64,000 nucleotides of DNA. Source: Homarus americanus (lineage: Eukaryota > Arthropoda > Malacostraca > Decapoda > Nephropidae). A program made the position numbers and the translations under genes. The DNA is taken from the NCBI RefSeq assembly GCF_018991925.1, contig NW_024720773.1, positions 3,155,758 to 3,219,757 on the forward strand, read 5' to 3'. Of this stretch, positions 48,855-59,600 are shown piece by piece. The notes below the pieces were generated by a model that was not told the origin of the DNA, searched no databases, and saw only the letters and a program-made list of their open reading frames with translations. Every line of letters begins with the position of its first letter. Position 1 is the first letter of the stretch.

Positions 48855-49098
48855 AGCCCATAAAGACTGGGCCCATAAAGACTAGGGCCCATAAAGACTG
48901 GGGCCCATAAAGACTGGGGCCCATAAAGACTGAGGCCCATAAAGACTGGGGCCCATAAAGACTAGGGCCCATAAAGACTGGGGCCCATAAAGACTAGGGC
49001 CCATAAAAACTGGGGCCCATAAAGACTGGGGCCCATAAATACTGGGGCCCATAAAGACTAAGGCCCATAAAGACTGGGGCCTATAAAGACTGAAGCCC
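48855..49098. repeat. 16-bp minisatellite GGGGCCCATAAAGACT
   Basis: About fifteen copies of GGGGCCCATAAAGACT with AGGG, GAGG and AAGG variants. The same array occurs at 50928-51042, where it runs into RNase H coding sequence. Confidence 0.94.
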
Positions 49099-49189
49099 AT
49101 AGTTTAGTTTAACAAATTTATTGGCAAAGCTTGTAGTACAGTTTGCCTATTCTGAGTAATTCAGTCAGGTCTTGACACTGAGGGTGGTA

Positions 49190-49345
49190 TCACTTCTCAC
49201 TGCCACGCAGGACAGAGGTTCATACACAAAGAAATACATCATATTCATTAACAGCTATATATATAGAGTTCAGATTTATGTGGGTAATGTCACTGTTCAC
49301 TGCCATGCAGGACAGAGGTTCGTACACAAAGAGATGCATCATATT
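49190..49345 (-). repeat. LINE 3'-UTR repeat, two copies
   Basis: Two ~105-bp units containing CACTGCCACGCAGGACAGAG or CACTGCCATGCAGGACAGAG, then GGTTCRTACACAAAGA and CATCATATTCATT. The same unit is at 49935-50140, just 3' of the RNase H LINE. It is probably that LINE's 3' UTR, split by the palindrome and the (TA)n tract. Confidence 0.7.
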
Positions 49346-49449
49346 CATTGACAGTATGTATACACACATATACATATATGCAAGTAAATCACTGTAGGTG
49401 CGCATGATCTAGGTATATGCTGATAACCACAAGGAAAGAAGAAAACACG

Positions 49450-49495
49450 AAGTTCCCAAGCGCTTTCGTGTAATTCACATCTTCAGGGGTGAGTA
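49450..49495 (-). ncRNA. Hammerhead-ribozyme-like motif (Penelope-like)
   Basis: The minus strand reads CTGAAGA (49486-49480), a GTG/CAC stem with an AATTA loop (49478-49468), GAAA (49467-49464), then the self-complementary AGCGCT and a T. These match the hammerhead core order C-U-G-A-N-G-A, stem II, G-A-A-A, stem III, U-H. CCC before and GGG after could start stem I. Penelope-like retroelements are known to carry such motifs with very short palindromic stem III. The first stem II pair is a mismatch, so activity is doubtful. Confidence 0.55.
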
Positions 49496-49622
49496 CAGAC
49501 TAAAGAGAAATACAAACCAAGGTGTATATATACAGAAGAGGGTGAGACCAGGTCCACCTGGTCTCACCCTCCTCTGTATATATACACCTTGGTTTGTATT
49601 TCTCTTTAGTCTGTACTCACCT
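49489..49622. repeat. Near-perfect 66-bp-arm palindrome
   Basis: The arm GGTGAGTACAGACTAAAGAG... ending GTGAGACCAGGT is followed, after only CC, by its reverse complement. I see one mismatch (CAGAAGAGG against CAGAGGAGG). Beyond the right arm, GTGAGTACGAAAAGCGC at 49634-49650 looks like a decayed second copy of the hammerhead side. The structure is thus two element ends head to head. Confidence 0.88.
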
Positions 49623-49692
49623 AACGTGTGAGTACGAAAAGCGCGCACCGGCACCGTGTTCTTTCTTTCACCCAATGATTATCGCTGCTCAC

Positions 49693-49920
<228 letters not shown>

Positions 49921-49934
49921 CACACACATACATA

Positions 49935-50140
49935 GGTCAGATTCATGTGGATAATGTCACTCTTCACTGCCATACAGGACAGAGGTTCGTACACAAAGAA
50001 TGCACCATATTCATTGACACTATATATAGGTCAGATTCATGTGGGTAATGCCACTGTTCACTGCCATGCAGGACAGAGGTTCGTACACAAAGAATGAAAT
50101 ACATCATATTCATTAGCAGTATATATAGGTCAGTGGTTCA
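49935..50140 (-). repeat. LINE 3'-UTR tandem units, two copies
   Basis: About two units of ~100 bp with CACTGCCATACAGGACAGAG or CACTGCCATGCAGGACAGAG and TATATAGGTCAGATTCATGTG. They lie immediately 3' of the minus-strand RNase H LINE, so they are read as its tandemly repeated 3' UTR. Confidence 0.75.
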
Positions 50141-50174
50141 CATACATTGGAGTCATATTCTAATTGAAGATTAA

Positions 50175-50928
50175 TCAGCATGGGCTAGCAAATTTGGGAT
50201 AAACAGCAAGAATGTCCTCAAGCACCCCTGATTCAATGTAGTAATTACGTAGTTCAAGATACAGTAAGTCAGGTGGCCTGAAGTCTTTGACAGTGTCACA
50301 TTCAATAATATAGTGTTCAAGTGTATGCTTTAGAGGTTTATCACAAAGTTTACATGCTGAGTGTTCAGGTATGGGTACAGCGTTACTAACTTGCCAGATG
50401 TGTCTGTATCCTAGCCTAATTCTGGCCACGACTACATCACATTGTCTGGTTCTGTCCTTATGCTGGCCATACCGGTACCTCTTGTCACAAAATTTGTCAT
50501 ATTTACTAATGCTACAACTGCCAGGTCTCTCTGCATTTCTCAGATCTTCTAGATCAGAGTTCATGATTCTGACTTGAATGTTTTTAATTACAGCATTGGA
50601 CAGGCCAAGTTCACAGTCAACATTTTCTTTCTTACATGCCTCATTGACCAGTCTATCAGCACGGTCATGATACCTGATTCCAACATGGTACGGAATCCAC
50701 ACAAATTCGATACGAAAGTTGTTCGCATTGGCAGTTATCACATTCCTTTTAATATCACATACAACTTTAGACATAGAGCCTGACGGGCTGTTCATTGATT
50801 TCAATGCACTTTGAGAGTCACAGAATATCACCCCACCTCCATTTTCTTTGAGGTAGTCTGTGGCTAAGTAGATTCCAGTTAGTTCAGTTTGTGTTGTGCT
50901 GGCCCAGTTGTTCAGCCTTTGCTTGCCC
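50175..50928 (-). pseudogene. LINE RNase H and C-terminal zinc finger
   Basis: An open frame of about 250 codons on the minus strand, the longest LINE domain in the window without a stop. It has TQTELTGIYLATDYL (catalytic Glu), VIFCDSQSALKSM (Asp) and YHDRADRLVNEAC (Asp), three of the four RNase H acidic residues. RIRLGYRHIWQ follows, and then a C-x2-C...H...H...C finger (CKLCDKPLKHTLEHYIIEC). The first catalytic Asp (usually T-D-G-S) would lie upstream, where the 16-bp minisatellite replaces coding sequence. RNase H removes RNA from the RNA/DNA hybrid. The element is 5'-truncated and inactive. Confidence 0.85.
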
Positions 50929-51042
50929 ATAAATACTGGGGCCCATAAAGACTGAGGCCCATAAATACTGGGGCCCATAAAGACTAAGGCCCATAAATAC
51001 TGGGGCCCACAAAGACTAAGGCCCATAAAGACTGGGGCCCAT
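50928..51042. repeat. 16-bp minisatellite joined to RNase H coding
   Basis: About seven copies of GGGGCCCATAAAGACT. The first unit, GCCCATAAATACTGG, is continuous with the LINE frame (minus strand VFMGKQRLNNW), so the array expands from, or inserted exactly at, this coding position. Confidence 0.9.
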
Positions 51043-51235
51043 TTGGAAGTGGTCAGCGACATATACCAATGGTACAATATCTGGGAAATATATTTATGTT
51101 TTTATAAGTCACATTTTTACCATACAGGAACCCTGGCTGATGACGTCACAGTTCACCCAAACAAACAATACTTATCACTGTAGGAAAATAATTCACCTAT
51201 TTCCGGGTAATATATAAAGGGATGAGAGTGTGGCC
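51043..51235 (+). promoter_or_regulatory. Possible promoter: CRE and TATA
   Basis: A perfect TGACGTCA at 51141-51148 is followed 62 bp later by TATATAAAGG at 51211-51220. This is a plausible RNA polymerase II core arrangement with a CRE element. No downstream gene is recognised, so it may be an element's promoter or chance. Confidence 0.3.
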
Positions 51236-51607
51236 AAAAAAAATTCTTGTTCTACTGCGTTTCTCTTCTCACTCACTCACTCACTCACTCACTCTCTCTC
51301 TTGTAATAACAATAGGTTTTATTTTACCTTTTTTTCTTATTCCTTTTCTTACTTTTGCTCCTTCTTCCATTCTCTAATTCTCTTTTCTTATTCATATCTT
51401 TCCTTCTTTGTTCTTTACTCTCTGTATACTCGTGAGATGGAGGAGGTTAGAGGTAGAAGGAACTTGAGGAATGTGGGGAGTGGGGAAGGGAGAGAGAGGG
51501 AGAGAAACTTGTGTATGGTTGAGAGGAGGTGGGGGTTCGCCTGTGGTCACTCCCCCCATATATGAGGGGAGAGAGAGAGAGAGAGGTAGAGAGGATAGCT
51601 TGGAAAT
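51236..51607. repeat. (ACTC)n, pyrimidine and (GA)n simple repeats
   Basis: TCACTCACTCACTCACTC at about 51270-51294, a C/T-rich run to 51420, then purine-rich GGGAGAGAGAGGGAGAG and GAGAGAGAGAGAGAGG at 51490-51590. No gene. Confidence 0.8.
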
Positions 51608-51841
51608 TGAATTGAATTGAAACAGTTTATTTAGTCAGAAAAACACAGATACAGAGTGGATAATAATAACAATATTAACATGGCTGAGCCAGTTGAGAAC
51701 CTGAGCTCTCTTTTAGGCACCTGATATATACTATACATTTATCTCAAGGAAGTATTATGTAACATTTAGTATCATCTGGTATAGTGCAATAGCATGGTGG
51801 TAATAAGAACATCTCATAATGTTACCACCGTTATCACTTTA

Positions 51842-51845
<4 letters not shown>
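51608..51845 (-). repeat. Interspersed repeat (SINE/LINE tail), inverted copy
   Basis: The reverse complement of 42590-42833: it starts TTGAATTGAATTGAAACAG and includes CATGGCTGAGCCAGTTGAG and TTATCTCAAGGAAGTATTAT. It ends beside (TA)n at 51849. Confidence 0.75.

Positions 51846-51848
<3 letters not shown>

Positions 51849-51896
<48 letters not shown>
51849..51896. repeat. (TA)n microsatellite
   Basis: About 24 TA dinucleotides, placed between the SINE/LINE tail and an inverted tRNA-like unit. Confidence 0.93.
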
Positions 51897-51897
<1 letters not shown>

Positions 51898-51898
51898 C

Positions 51899-52121
51899 AG
51901 CAACAATCAACACCTCAACCCGCCAGGATTGAACCCCGGCCCACGAGCCTATAATTTACCAATGCTCTCTGGACCACCAGGATACTAAAGCAGTCCTAGA
52001 CTTTGTTATATTTCATACACAAAGCCTGTTCAACGAGCTATGGCGCCGTGAACTTAATGGGACTACCCGTAATGAGGTGGTCAGAGTAACGTTTATCCGG
52101 CTTCGAAAACACGAGGATCCA
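51899..52121 (-). mobile_element. tRNA-like SINE unit, inverted
   Basis: The minus strand carries the same ~225-280 bp unit as the tandem copies that follow, in opposite orientation. Its B-box-like word is GGTTCAATCC (51927-51936). Together with the first forward unit it makes an inverted pair meeting at about 52121. Confidence 0.65.
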
Positions 52122-53069
52122 TATAACAAAGTCTAGGACTGCTTAGTATCCTGGTGGTCCAGAGGTAGCGTTCCCCGTCACAGTCATGGGCTCGTGGGCC
52201 GTGGGTTCGAATCCTGGCGGGTTGAGGTGTTGATTGTACGAAAACTGCGTGCTTTATTGGCTAATGAAATATATATGGATCCTCATGTTTCGAAGCCGAT
52301 TTGGTAAACGTTACTCTGACCACCTACGTGATACGGGTAGTCCCCATAAGAGGCTCACGCGCCATAAGCTTGTTGAACAGGCTTTGTGTGTGAAATATAA
52401 CAAAGTCTAGGACTGCTTTTAGTATCCGTGGTCCAGAGGTAGCGTTGCCCGGTCACAGTCATGGGCCTGGGCTGGGGTCTGAATCCTGGCGGGTTGAGGT
52501 GTTGATTGTACATAGAATTCGCCGCTTTATTGGGCTAATGAAATATACATGGATCCTCGTGTTTCGAGCCGGATTTGGTAAAACGTTACTCTGACCACCC
52601 ACGTGATACGGGTAGTCCCCATAAGAGGCCAAGGCGCGCCATAAGCTCGTTGAACAGACTTTGTGTGTGAAATATAACAAAGTCTAGGACTGCTTTTAGT
52701 ATCCAGGTGGTCCAGAAGTAGCGTTCCCCGTCACAGTCATGGGCTCGTGGGCTTTGGGTTCGAATCCTGGCGGTTGAGGTGTTGGTTGTACATAGAATTC
52801 CGCGCTCTTTATTAGGCTAATGAAATATATATGGATCCTCGTGTTTCGAAGCCGGATTTGGTAAAACGTCACTCTGACCACCCACGTGAAAATGGTAGTC
52901 CCCATTAGAGGTTCACTGCGCCATAAGCTCGTTGAACAGGCTTTGTGTGAAATATAACAGAGTCTAGGACTGCTTTTAGTATCCAGGTGGTCCAGCGTTA
53001 GCGTTCCCGGGTTACAGTCATGGGCTCGTGGGCCGTGGGTTCTGAATCCTGGCGGGTTGAGGTGTTGAT

Positions 53070-53076
<7 letters not shown>
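52122..53076 (+). mobile_element. tRNA-like SINE units in tandem (~277 bp, 3.5 copies)
   Basis: Units start with ATAACAAAGTCTAGGACTGC at about 52122, 52396, 52673 and 52953, spaced 274-280 bp. Each carries a TGGTCCAGAGGTAGCG A-box-like word and, about 50 bp on, a GGTTCGAATCC B box. The B box is perfect in units 1 (52204-52214) and 3 (52757-52767) and altered in 2 and 4. These are the internal pol III promoter elements expected of a tRNA-derived SINE. The non-tRNA body has a GATCCTCGTGTTTCGAAGCC core. The last unit ends in (TA)n. I did not assign the parent tRNA. Confidence 0.7.

Positions 53077-53141
<65 letters not shown>
53077..53141. repeat. (TA)n microsatellite before gap
   Basis: About 33 TA dinucleotides, following the last SINE-like unit and cut by the gap. 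Confidence 0.93.
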
Positions 53142-53241
53142 NNNNNNNNNNNNNNNNNNNNNNNNNNNNNNNNNNNNNNNNNNNNNNNNNNNNNNNNNNN
53201 NNNNNNNNNNNNNNNNNNNNNNNNNNNNNNNNNNNNNNNNN
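53142..53241. other. Assembly gap (100 N)
   Basis: Exactly 100 N after a (TA)n tract, where assemblers typically break. Confidence 0.99.
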
Positions 53242-53626
53242 GAAGGTAGTCAATGATATATCCCGCCATGATAGAAGATGACACACGCACGCCTGTCCTT
53301 CACAACCTCTAGCCAGACTCTGTCTCAAGACAGTCAGGCGGCCTACAGAACACCACATGGTCATGACGTCACGTCTCACAGGCTTTCTTATTGGTTCAGG
53401 CCTCAAGTATTCACACTCACAGGTCACTGCGATTGGTCACGCTTGGTGCGAAATACTCACTCACGCCATTGTTACTCTGATTCAATCTTTCACTCACTCA
53501 CCAATCACTCAATCACTTACTCACTTTCACGAACCAACGCTGAGAATATAAACAAAAACAATAGACAGTTACTTAGGTTTTCATCACAGATGTTTAGATA
53601 GATAGATAAATAGATCACAGTTAACA
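53242..53626 (+). promoter_or_regulatory. Possible promoter-like segment (CRE, two CCAAT boxes)
   Basis: A perfect TGACGTCA at 53364-53371 is followed by reversed CCAAT boxes (ATTGG) at 53390-53394 and 53432-53436, then TCACTCACTCACC repeats. No TATA box or gene follows; instead the 15-bp array starts at 53627. It could be a promoter or an LTR remnant. The evidence is weak. Confidence 0.3.
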
Positions 53627-56600
53627 TTGGTTGACAGTGCAGGTACAGACAGTGCAGGTACAGGCTGTTCAGGTACAGACAGTGCAGGTACAGGCTGTGC
53701 AGGTACAGACAGTGCAGGCTATGCAGGTACAGACAGTACAGGTACAGGCTGTGCAGTACAGGTAGTGCAGGTACAGGCTGTGCAGGTACAGGCTGTGCAG
53801 GTACAGGTAGTGCAGGTACAGGCGTGGTGCACAGGCAGAGGACAGTACAGGTACAGGCTGTGCAGGCAGGCTACAGGTACAGAAGTGACAGGTACAGGCT
53901 GTGCAGTTACAGACAGTACAGGACAGGCTATACAGACAGTACAGGTACAGGCTGTGCAGTTACAGACAGTACAGGTACAGACAGTACAGGTACAGACAGT
54001 ACAGGTACAGGCTAAGAGTACAGACAGGTGTCAGTAGTTACAGACAGTACAGGTACAGACAGCAGGGCTGTTCAGGTATAGACAGTACAGGTACAGACAG
54101 TAGGTACAGGCTGTTCAGGTACAGACAGTGCAGGTACAGACAGTGCAGGTACAGGCTGTTCAGGTACAGACAGTGCAGGTACAGGCTGTTCAGGTACAGA
54201 CAGCAGGTACAGACAGAGTACAGGTATGTGCAGGTGGTACAGACAGTACAGGTACAGGCTATGCAGGTACAGACAGTACAGGCAGCAGTGCAGTACAGAC
54301 AGTGCAGGTACAGACAATACAGGTACAGACGGTAAGGGTACAGGCTATGCAGGTACAGAGCAGTACAGCAGGTAGTACAGGCAGTGCAGTTACAGACAGT
54401 GCAGGTACAGACAATACAGGTACAGACAGGGGTACAGGCTATGCAGGTACAGACAGTACAGGTACAGGCAGTATACAGGCAGTGCAGGTACAGACAGTGC
54501 AGGTACAGACAATGCAGGTACAGACAGTAAGGGTACAGGCTATGCAGGTACAGACGCACAGGTACAGGCAGTGCAGGCAGGCAGTGCAGGCAGGGCAATG
54601 CAGGTACAGGAATTGCAGGTACAGGCAGTGCAGGTGCAGGCAGCAGGTACAGACAGGGCAGCTGGTGCAGGTACACAGTGCGGGTACAGTCACAGGTACA
54701 GACAGTGCAGGTACAGACAGTGCAGGTGCAGGTGCAGGTGCAGGCAGTGCAGGTACAGGCAATGCAGGCAGGAATTGCAGGTACAGGCAGTGCAGGTGCA
54801 GGCAGTGCAGGTACAGACAGTACAGGTACAGCTGCAGGTACAGACAGTGCGGGTACAGTCAATGCAGGTACAGACAGTGCAGGTACAGACAGTGTGCAGG
54901 CAGTGCAGGCATGCAGGCATGGGTACAGGCAGTGCAGGGTACAGACAGGTACAGATAGCAGGTACAGACAGTGCAGGTACAGTGCAGGTACAGGCAGTGC
55001 ACAGGCAGATGGCATGGGTACAGGTAGGTACACAGACAGTGTGCAGGTACAGACAGTGGGTACAGCAGGTACAGAGTGCAGGCAGACAGTGCACAGGTGT
55101 GCAGGTACAGGCAGTGCAGGTACAGACAAGGGCACAGTAAGGGGTACAGGTGCAGTACAGACAGTACGGGGTACAGTCAATGGTGCGGCACATGCAGGTA
55201 CAGCAGTGCAGGTACAGACAGTGCAGGGTACAGGCAGATGCAGGTACAGGCAGCATTAGGGTACAGACAGTGCAGGTACAGACAGTGCAGGCAGGCACAG
55301 ACAGTGCAGGTACAGACAGTGCAGGTACAGACAGTGCAGGTACAGGCAGTGCAGGTACAGAGGACAGTGCAGGTACAGACAGTAGGTACAGACAGACAGT
55401 GCAGGTACGAGACAGTACAGGTACAGTCAGTACAGGCAGGTACAGACAGTAGGTACAGACAGTGCAGGTACAGGCGGTACAGCAGTGCAGACAGTGCAGG
55501 TAGACAGTGAGGTGCAACAGTCAGTGCAGGTGCAGACAGTGCAGGTACAGACAGTACAGGTACAGCAGTGCAGGTACAGACAGTGCAGGTACATGCAGGC
55601 ACACACAGAAGTAACAGTGCAGGTACAGACGTGCAGGTACAGGTACAGATGTACAGACAGTGCAGGGTACAGACAGTGGGTAATAGCTATGAGGACAGAC
55701 AGTGTAGGTACAGACAGTGCACAGACAGAAATAGCAGTACAGTCAGTGCAGGTACAGACAGTGCAGGTACAGACAGTGCAGGTACAGACAGTAGGTAGCA
55801 GTAATGGGTACAGTCAGTAGGTACAGACAGAGGCATGTAAGTGCAGATCAGATGGCAGTAATATGCAGGTACAGACAGTGCAGGTACAGGTACAGTGCAG
55901 GTACAGGCAGTGGACAGTGCAGGTACAGACGCAGTGCAGGTACAGTCAATGGTGACAGACAGTGCAGGTACAGACAGTGCAGGTAATGTGAGGCAGCAGT
56001 GCAGGTAGAGCAGGTACAGAGGTACAGGTGCAGGAGAGGCAGGTACAGACAGTGCAGGTACAGACAGTGCAGGCAGACAGTGCAGGTACAGACAGTGTAC
56101 ACAGTGCAGGTATGAGGTACAGACAGTGCAGGTACAGACAGTGCAGGTACACAGTGCAGGTACAGACAGTGCAGGTAGGTACAGATACAGGTACAGTATG
56201 CACAGTCAGTGCAGGTACAGACAGTACAGGTACAGACAGTGCAGGTACAGCATGGGTGCAGTCAGGCATGACAGTAATGGGTACAGTCAGTGGTGCAGAC
56301 AGTACGTAAGAAGAAATAGCAGGTACAGACAGTGTAACAGACAGCAGGTACAGGATGGCACGGGCAATAGCTCAGGTGCACAGACAATGGGGCAATAGGG
56401 CAGGACAGTGTAAAAGAAGCGGGTAGACGGTGTGCGGGTACAGACAGTGCAGACAGACAGTGCAGGTACAGACAGTGCAGGGTACAGGCAGTGGTACAGA
56501 CAGTGCTGGTGCAGTCTGTGCAGGTAGGTACAGGTGTGTGTGTGAAAGTGCACAGTGCAGGTACAGACAGTGCAGGTACAGACAGTGCAGGTACAGAGTG

Positions 56601-59600
56601 CAGGCAGTATGCAGGGAGGGGTAGACAGTGAGGAGAGGTACAGACAGTGCAGACAGTGAATGAAGGTACAGGTACAGATGAGTGCACAGACAGTGCAGGT
56701 ACAGACAGTGCAGGTACAGACAGCAGGTACAGATGAAGCAGGCACACAGTGGTGCAGGGACAGGCAGGCAGACAGTGCAGGTACAGACAGTGGCACAGAC
56801 AGTGCAGGTACAGGCAACAGGCAGGCACAGATGGTGTACAGACAGTGCAGGTACAGACAGTGCGTACAGGCAGTGGGTACAGATGCAGGTACAGTGCAGG
56901 CAGCTAATGCAGGCAGGTACAGACAGTGCAGGTACAGGACAGTGCAGGACAGGCTACAGGCAGTGTGGCGGTACAGGCAGTGCAGGCAGACAGTGCAGGT
57001 ACAGACAGTGCAGGTACAGACAGTGCAGGTACAGACAGTGCAGGTAACACAGTGCAGGTACAGACAGCACAGTGCAGGCAGTGAGGTGGCGCAGCAGGTA
57101 CAGACAGTGCAGGTACAGACAGCAGGGCAGGCACAGACAGTGCAGGTACAGGCAGTGCAGGGTACGACAGTGGGTACAACAGACAGTGCAGGCACAGCAG
57201 GGACAGTACAGGTACAGGCAGTACAGGTACAGACAGTGCGAGGTAAAGCAGGTGCAGACAGTGAAACTGACAGGCAGGCACAGTGCAGGTACAGACAGTG
57301 CAGGTACAGACAGTGCAGGTACAGAGGGTACAGTCAGTGCAGGCAGACAGTGGGTGGCGCAGTGCAGGCACGGCAGACAGCAGGTGGTCAATGCAGGCAG
57401 ACAGTACAGGCCTGACGGAGAGTGCAGGTACAGGCAGTGCAGGTACAGACAGTGCAGGTACAGACAGTGCAGTATACAGGTAGTGCAGGCAGGTACAGGA
57501 CAGTAGGTACAGACAGGCAACATGGGTAAGAAATAATGCAGGTACAGACAGTGCAGGTACAGACAGTGCAAATGGGTAGTACAGGTAGGTGGTACACAGT
57601 GCAGGTACAGACAGTGCAGGTACAGCAGACAGTGCAGGTACAGACAGTACAGGCAGTGCAACAGGCAGTGCAGTACGGGTACAGCTAATGTACAGACAGT
57701 GCAGGTACAGACAGTAGGTATGATGGCATGGTACAGTCAGTGGTACAGACAGTACGGGCACAGCTGGGGTGCAGGTACAGACAGTAGTACAGTCAATGCA
57801 GGTACGACAGTACAGGTCAGACAAGTGCAGGTAAAGACAGCATGGGTACAGTCAGTGCAGGTACAGACAGGGCGTGGTACAGTCAGTGAGGCAAAGACAG
57901 TACGGGGTAATAGCTAGTAGGTACAGACAGCAGTCAATGCAGGACAGTGCAGGTACAGACAGTGCAGGTACAGACAGGTGCAGGCAGTACACAGTGCAGG
58001 TACAGACAGTGCAGGTACAGTCAATGCAGGTACAGACAGTGCAGGTACAGACAGTGCAGGTACAGACAGTAGGTACAGGCAGTGCAGGTACAGACAGTGC
58101 AGGTACAGGCAGTGCAGGTACAGACAGGTACAGACAGTGCGGGTACACAATGCAGGTACAGACAGTGCAGGTACAGACAGTGCAGGTGCAGGCAGTGCAG
58201 GTACAGGCAGTGCAGGTACAGGCAGTGCAGGTACAGGCAGTGCAGGGTACAGTCAATGCAGGTACAGACAGTGCAACAGACAGTGCAGGTACAGACAGTG
58301 CAGGTAACAGACAGCAGGTACAGACAGTGCAGGTACAGACAGTACAGGTACGGGACAGGTACAGTGCAGGTAATGGATAGTGCAGGCAGACAGTGCAGGT
58401 ACAGACAGTGCAGGACAGACAGTGCAGTGCACAGACAGGCAGGTACAGACAGTGCAGGTACAGGCAGTGTGGTACAGACATTGCAGGTATAAAGACAGTG
58501 CAGGCAGACAGGCAGGTGCAGACAGTGCAGGTACAGACAGTGCAGGTACAGATGAAGGAGGTGTCACAGACAGTGCAGGTACAGACAGTACAGAGAAAGG
58601 TACAGACAGTGCAGGTAAAGGCAGGTATACAGACAGCAGGTACAGTCAGTGAGGTACAGACAGTGCAGGTACAGACAGTGCAGGTACAGACAGTGCAGGT
58701 ACGCACAGGCGTACAGAGGCAGGTACCGGGCAGTACAGGTACAGGCAGTGCTGGTACAGACAGCACAGGTACAGTCAGTGCAGGTACAGACAGTGCAGGT
58801 ACAGACAGTGCAGGTACAGACAGTGCAGGTACCGGCACAGGACAGTGCAGGTACTGGCAGTACAGGTACAGGCAGGCACAGACAGTGCAGGTACAGACAG
58901 TACAGGTACAGACAGTGCTGGTACAGACAGTGCAGGTAGACAGGCACAGGTACAGGCAGTGCAGGTACAGGCAGTGCAGGTACAGACAGTGCAGGTACAG
59001 ACAGTGCAGGTACAGACAGTACAGCAGGTACAGACAGGTACAGACAGTGCAGGTGCAGACAGTGCAGCACTGGCAGACAGCAGGTACAGTGCAGGTACAG
59101 ACAGTGCAGGTACAGACAGCAGGTACAGACAGTGCAGGCAGACAGTGCAGGTAAAGACAGTGAGAGTACAGGCAGTGCTGGTAGACAGAAAGTAGGCACT
59201 GCAGTACAGGTGCAGACAGTGCAAGTTACTGGCACAGGACAGACAGTACAGGTACAGACAGTGCTGGTACAGACAGTGCTGGTACAGACAGTGCAGGTAC
59301 AGACAGTACAGGTACAGGCAGTGCAGGCACAGGCAGTGCAGGTACAGACAGTGCAGGTGGGTACAGACAGTGCAGGTACAGTGCAGGTACAGACAGTACA
59401 GGTACAGACAGGCTGGTACAGACAGTGCAGGTACAGACAGTGCACAGGCAGTGCAGTGCAGGTACAGGCAGGTACAGGCAGGCACAGACAGTGCAGGTAC
59501 AGGCAGTGCAGGTACAGGCAGTGCAGGCACAGTGAGTGCAGGTACAGGCAGGCACAGGACAATACAGGCACAGACAGTGCAGGTACAGGCAGTGCAGGCG

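Noticed and set aside
49634..49660. Second functional hammerhead on the plus strand
   Set aside because: GAAA and GCGC words remain but the CTGANGA core is missing, so it is only noted as a decayed partner of the motif at 49450-49495.
52149..52222. Possible functional tRNA gene
   Set aside because: It has A- and B-box-like words, but the whole 277-bp unit is repeated in tandem and inverted, and I could not draw a proper cloverleaf or anticodon. It was kept as a SINE-like unit.
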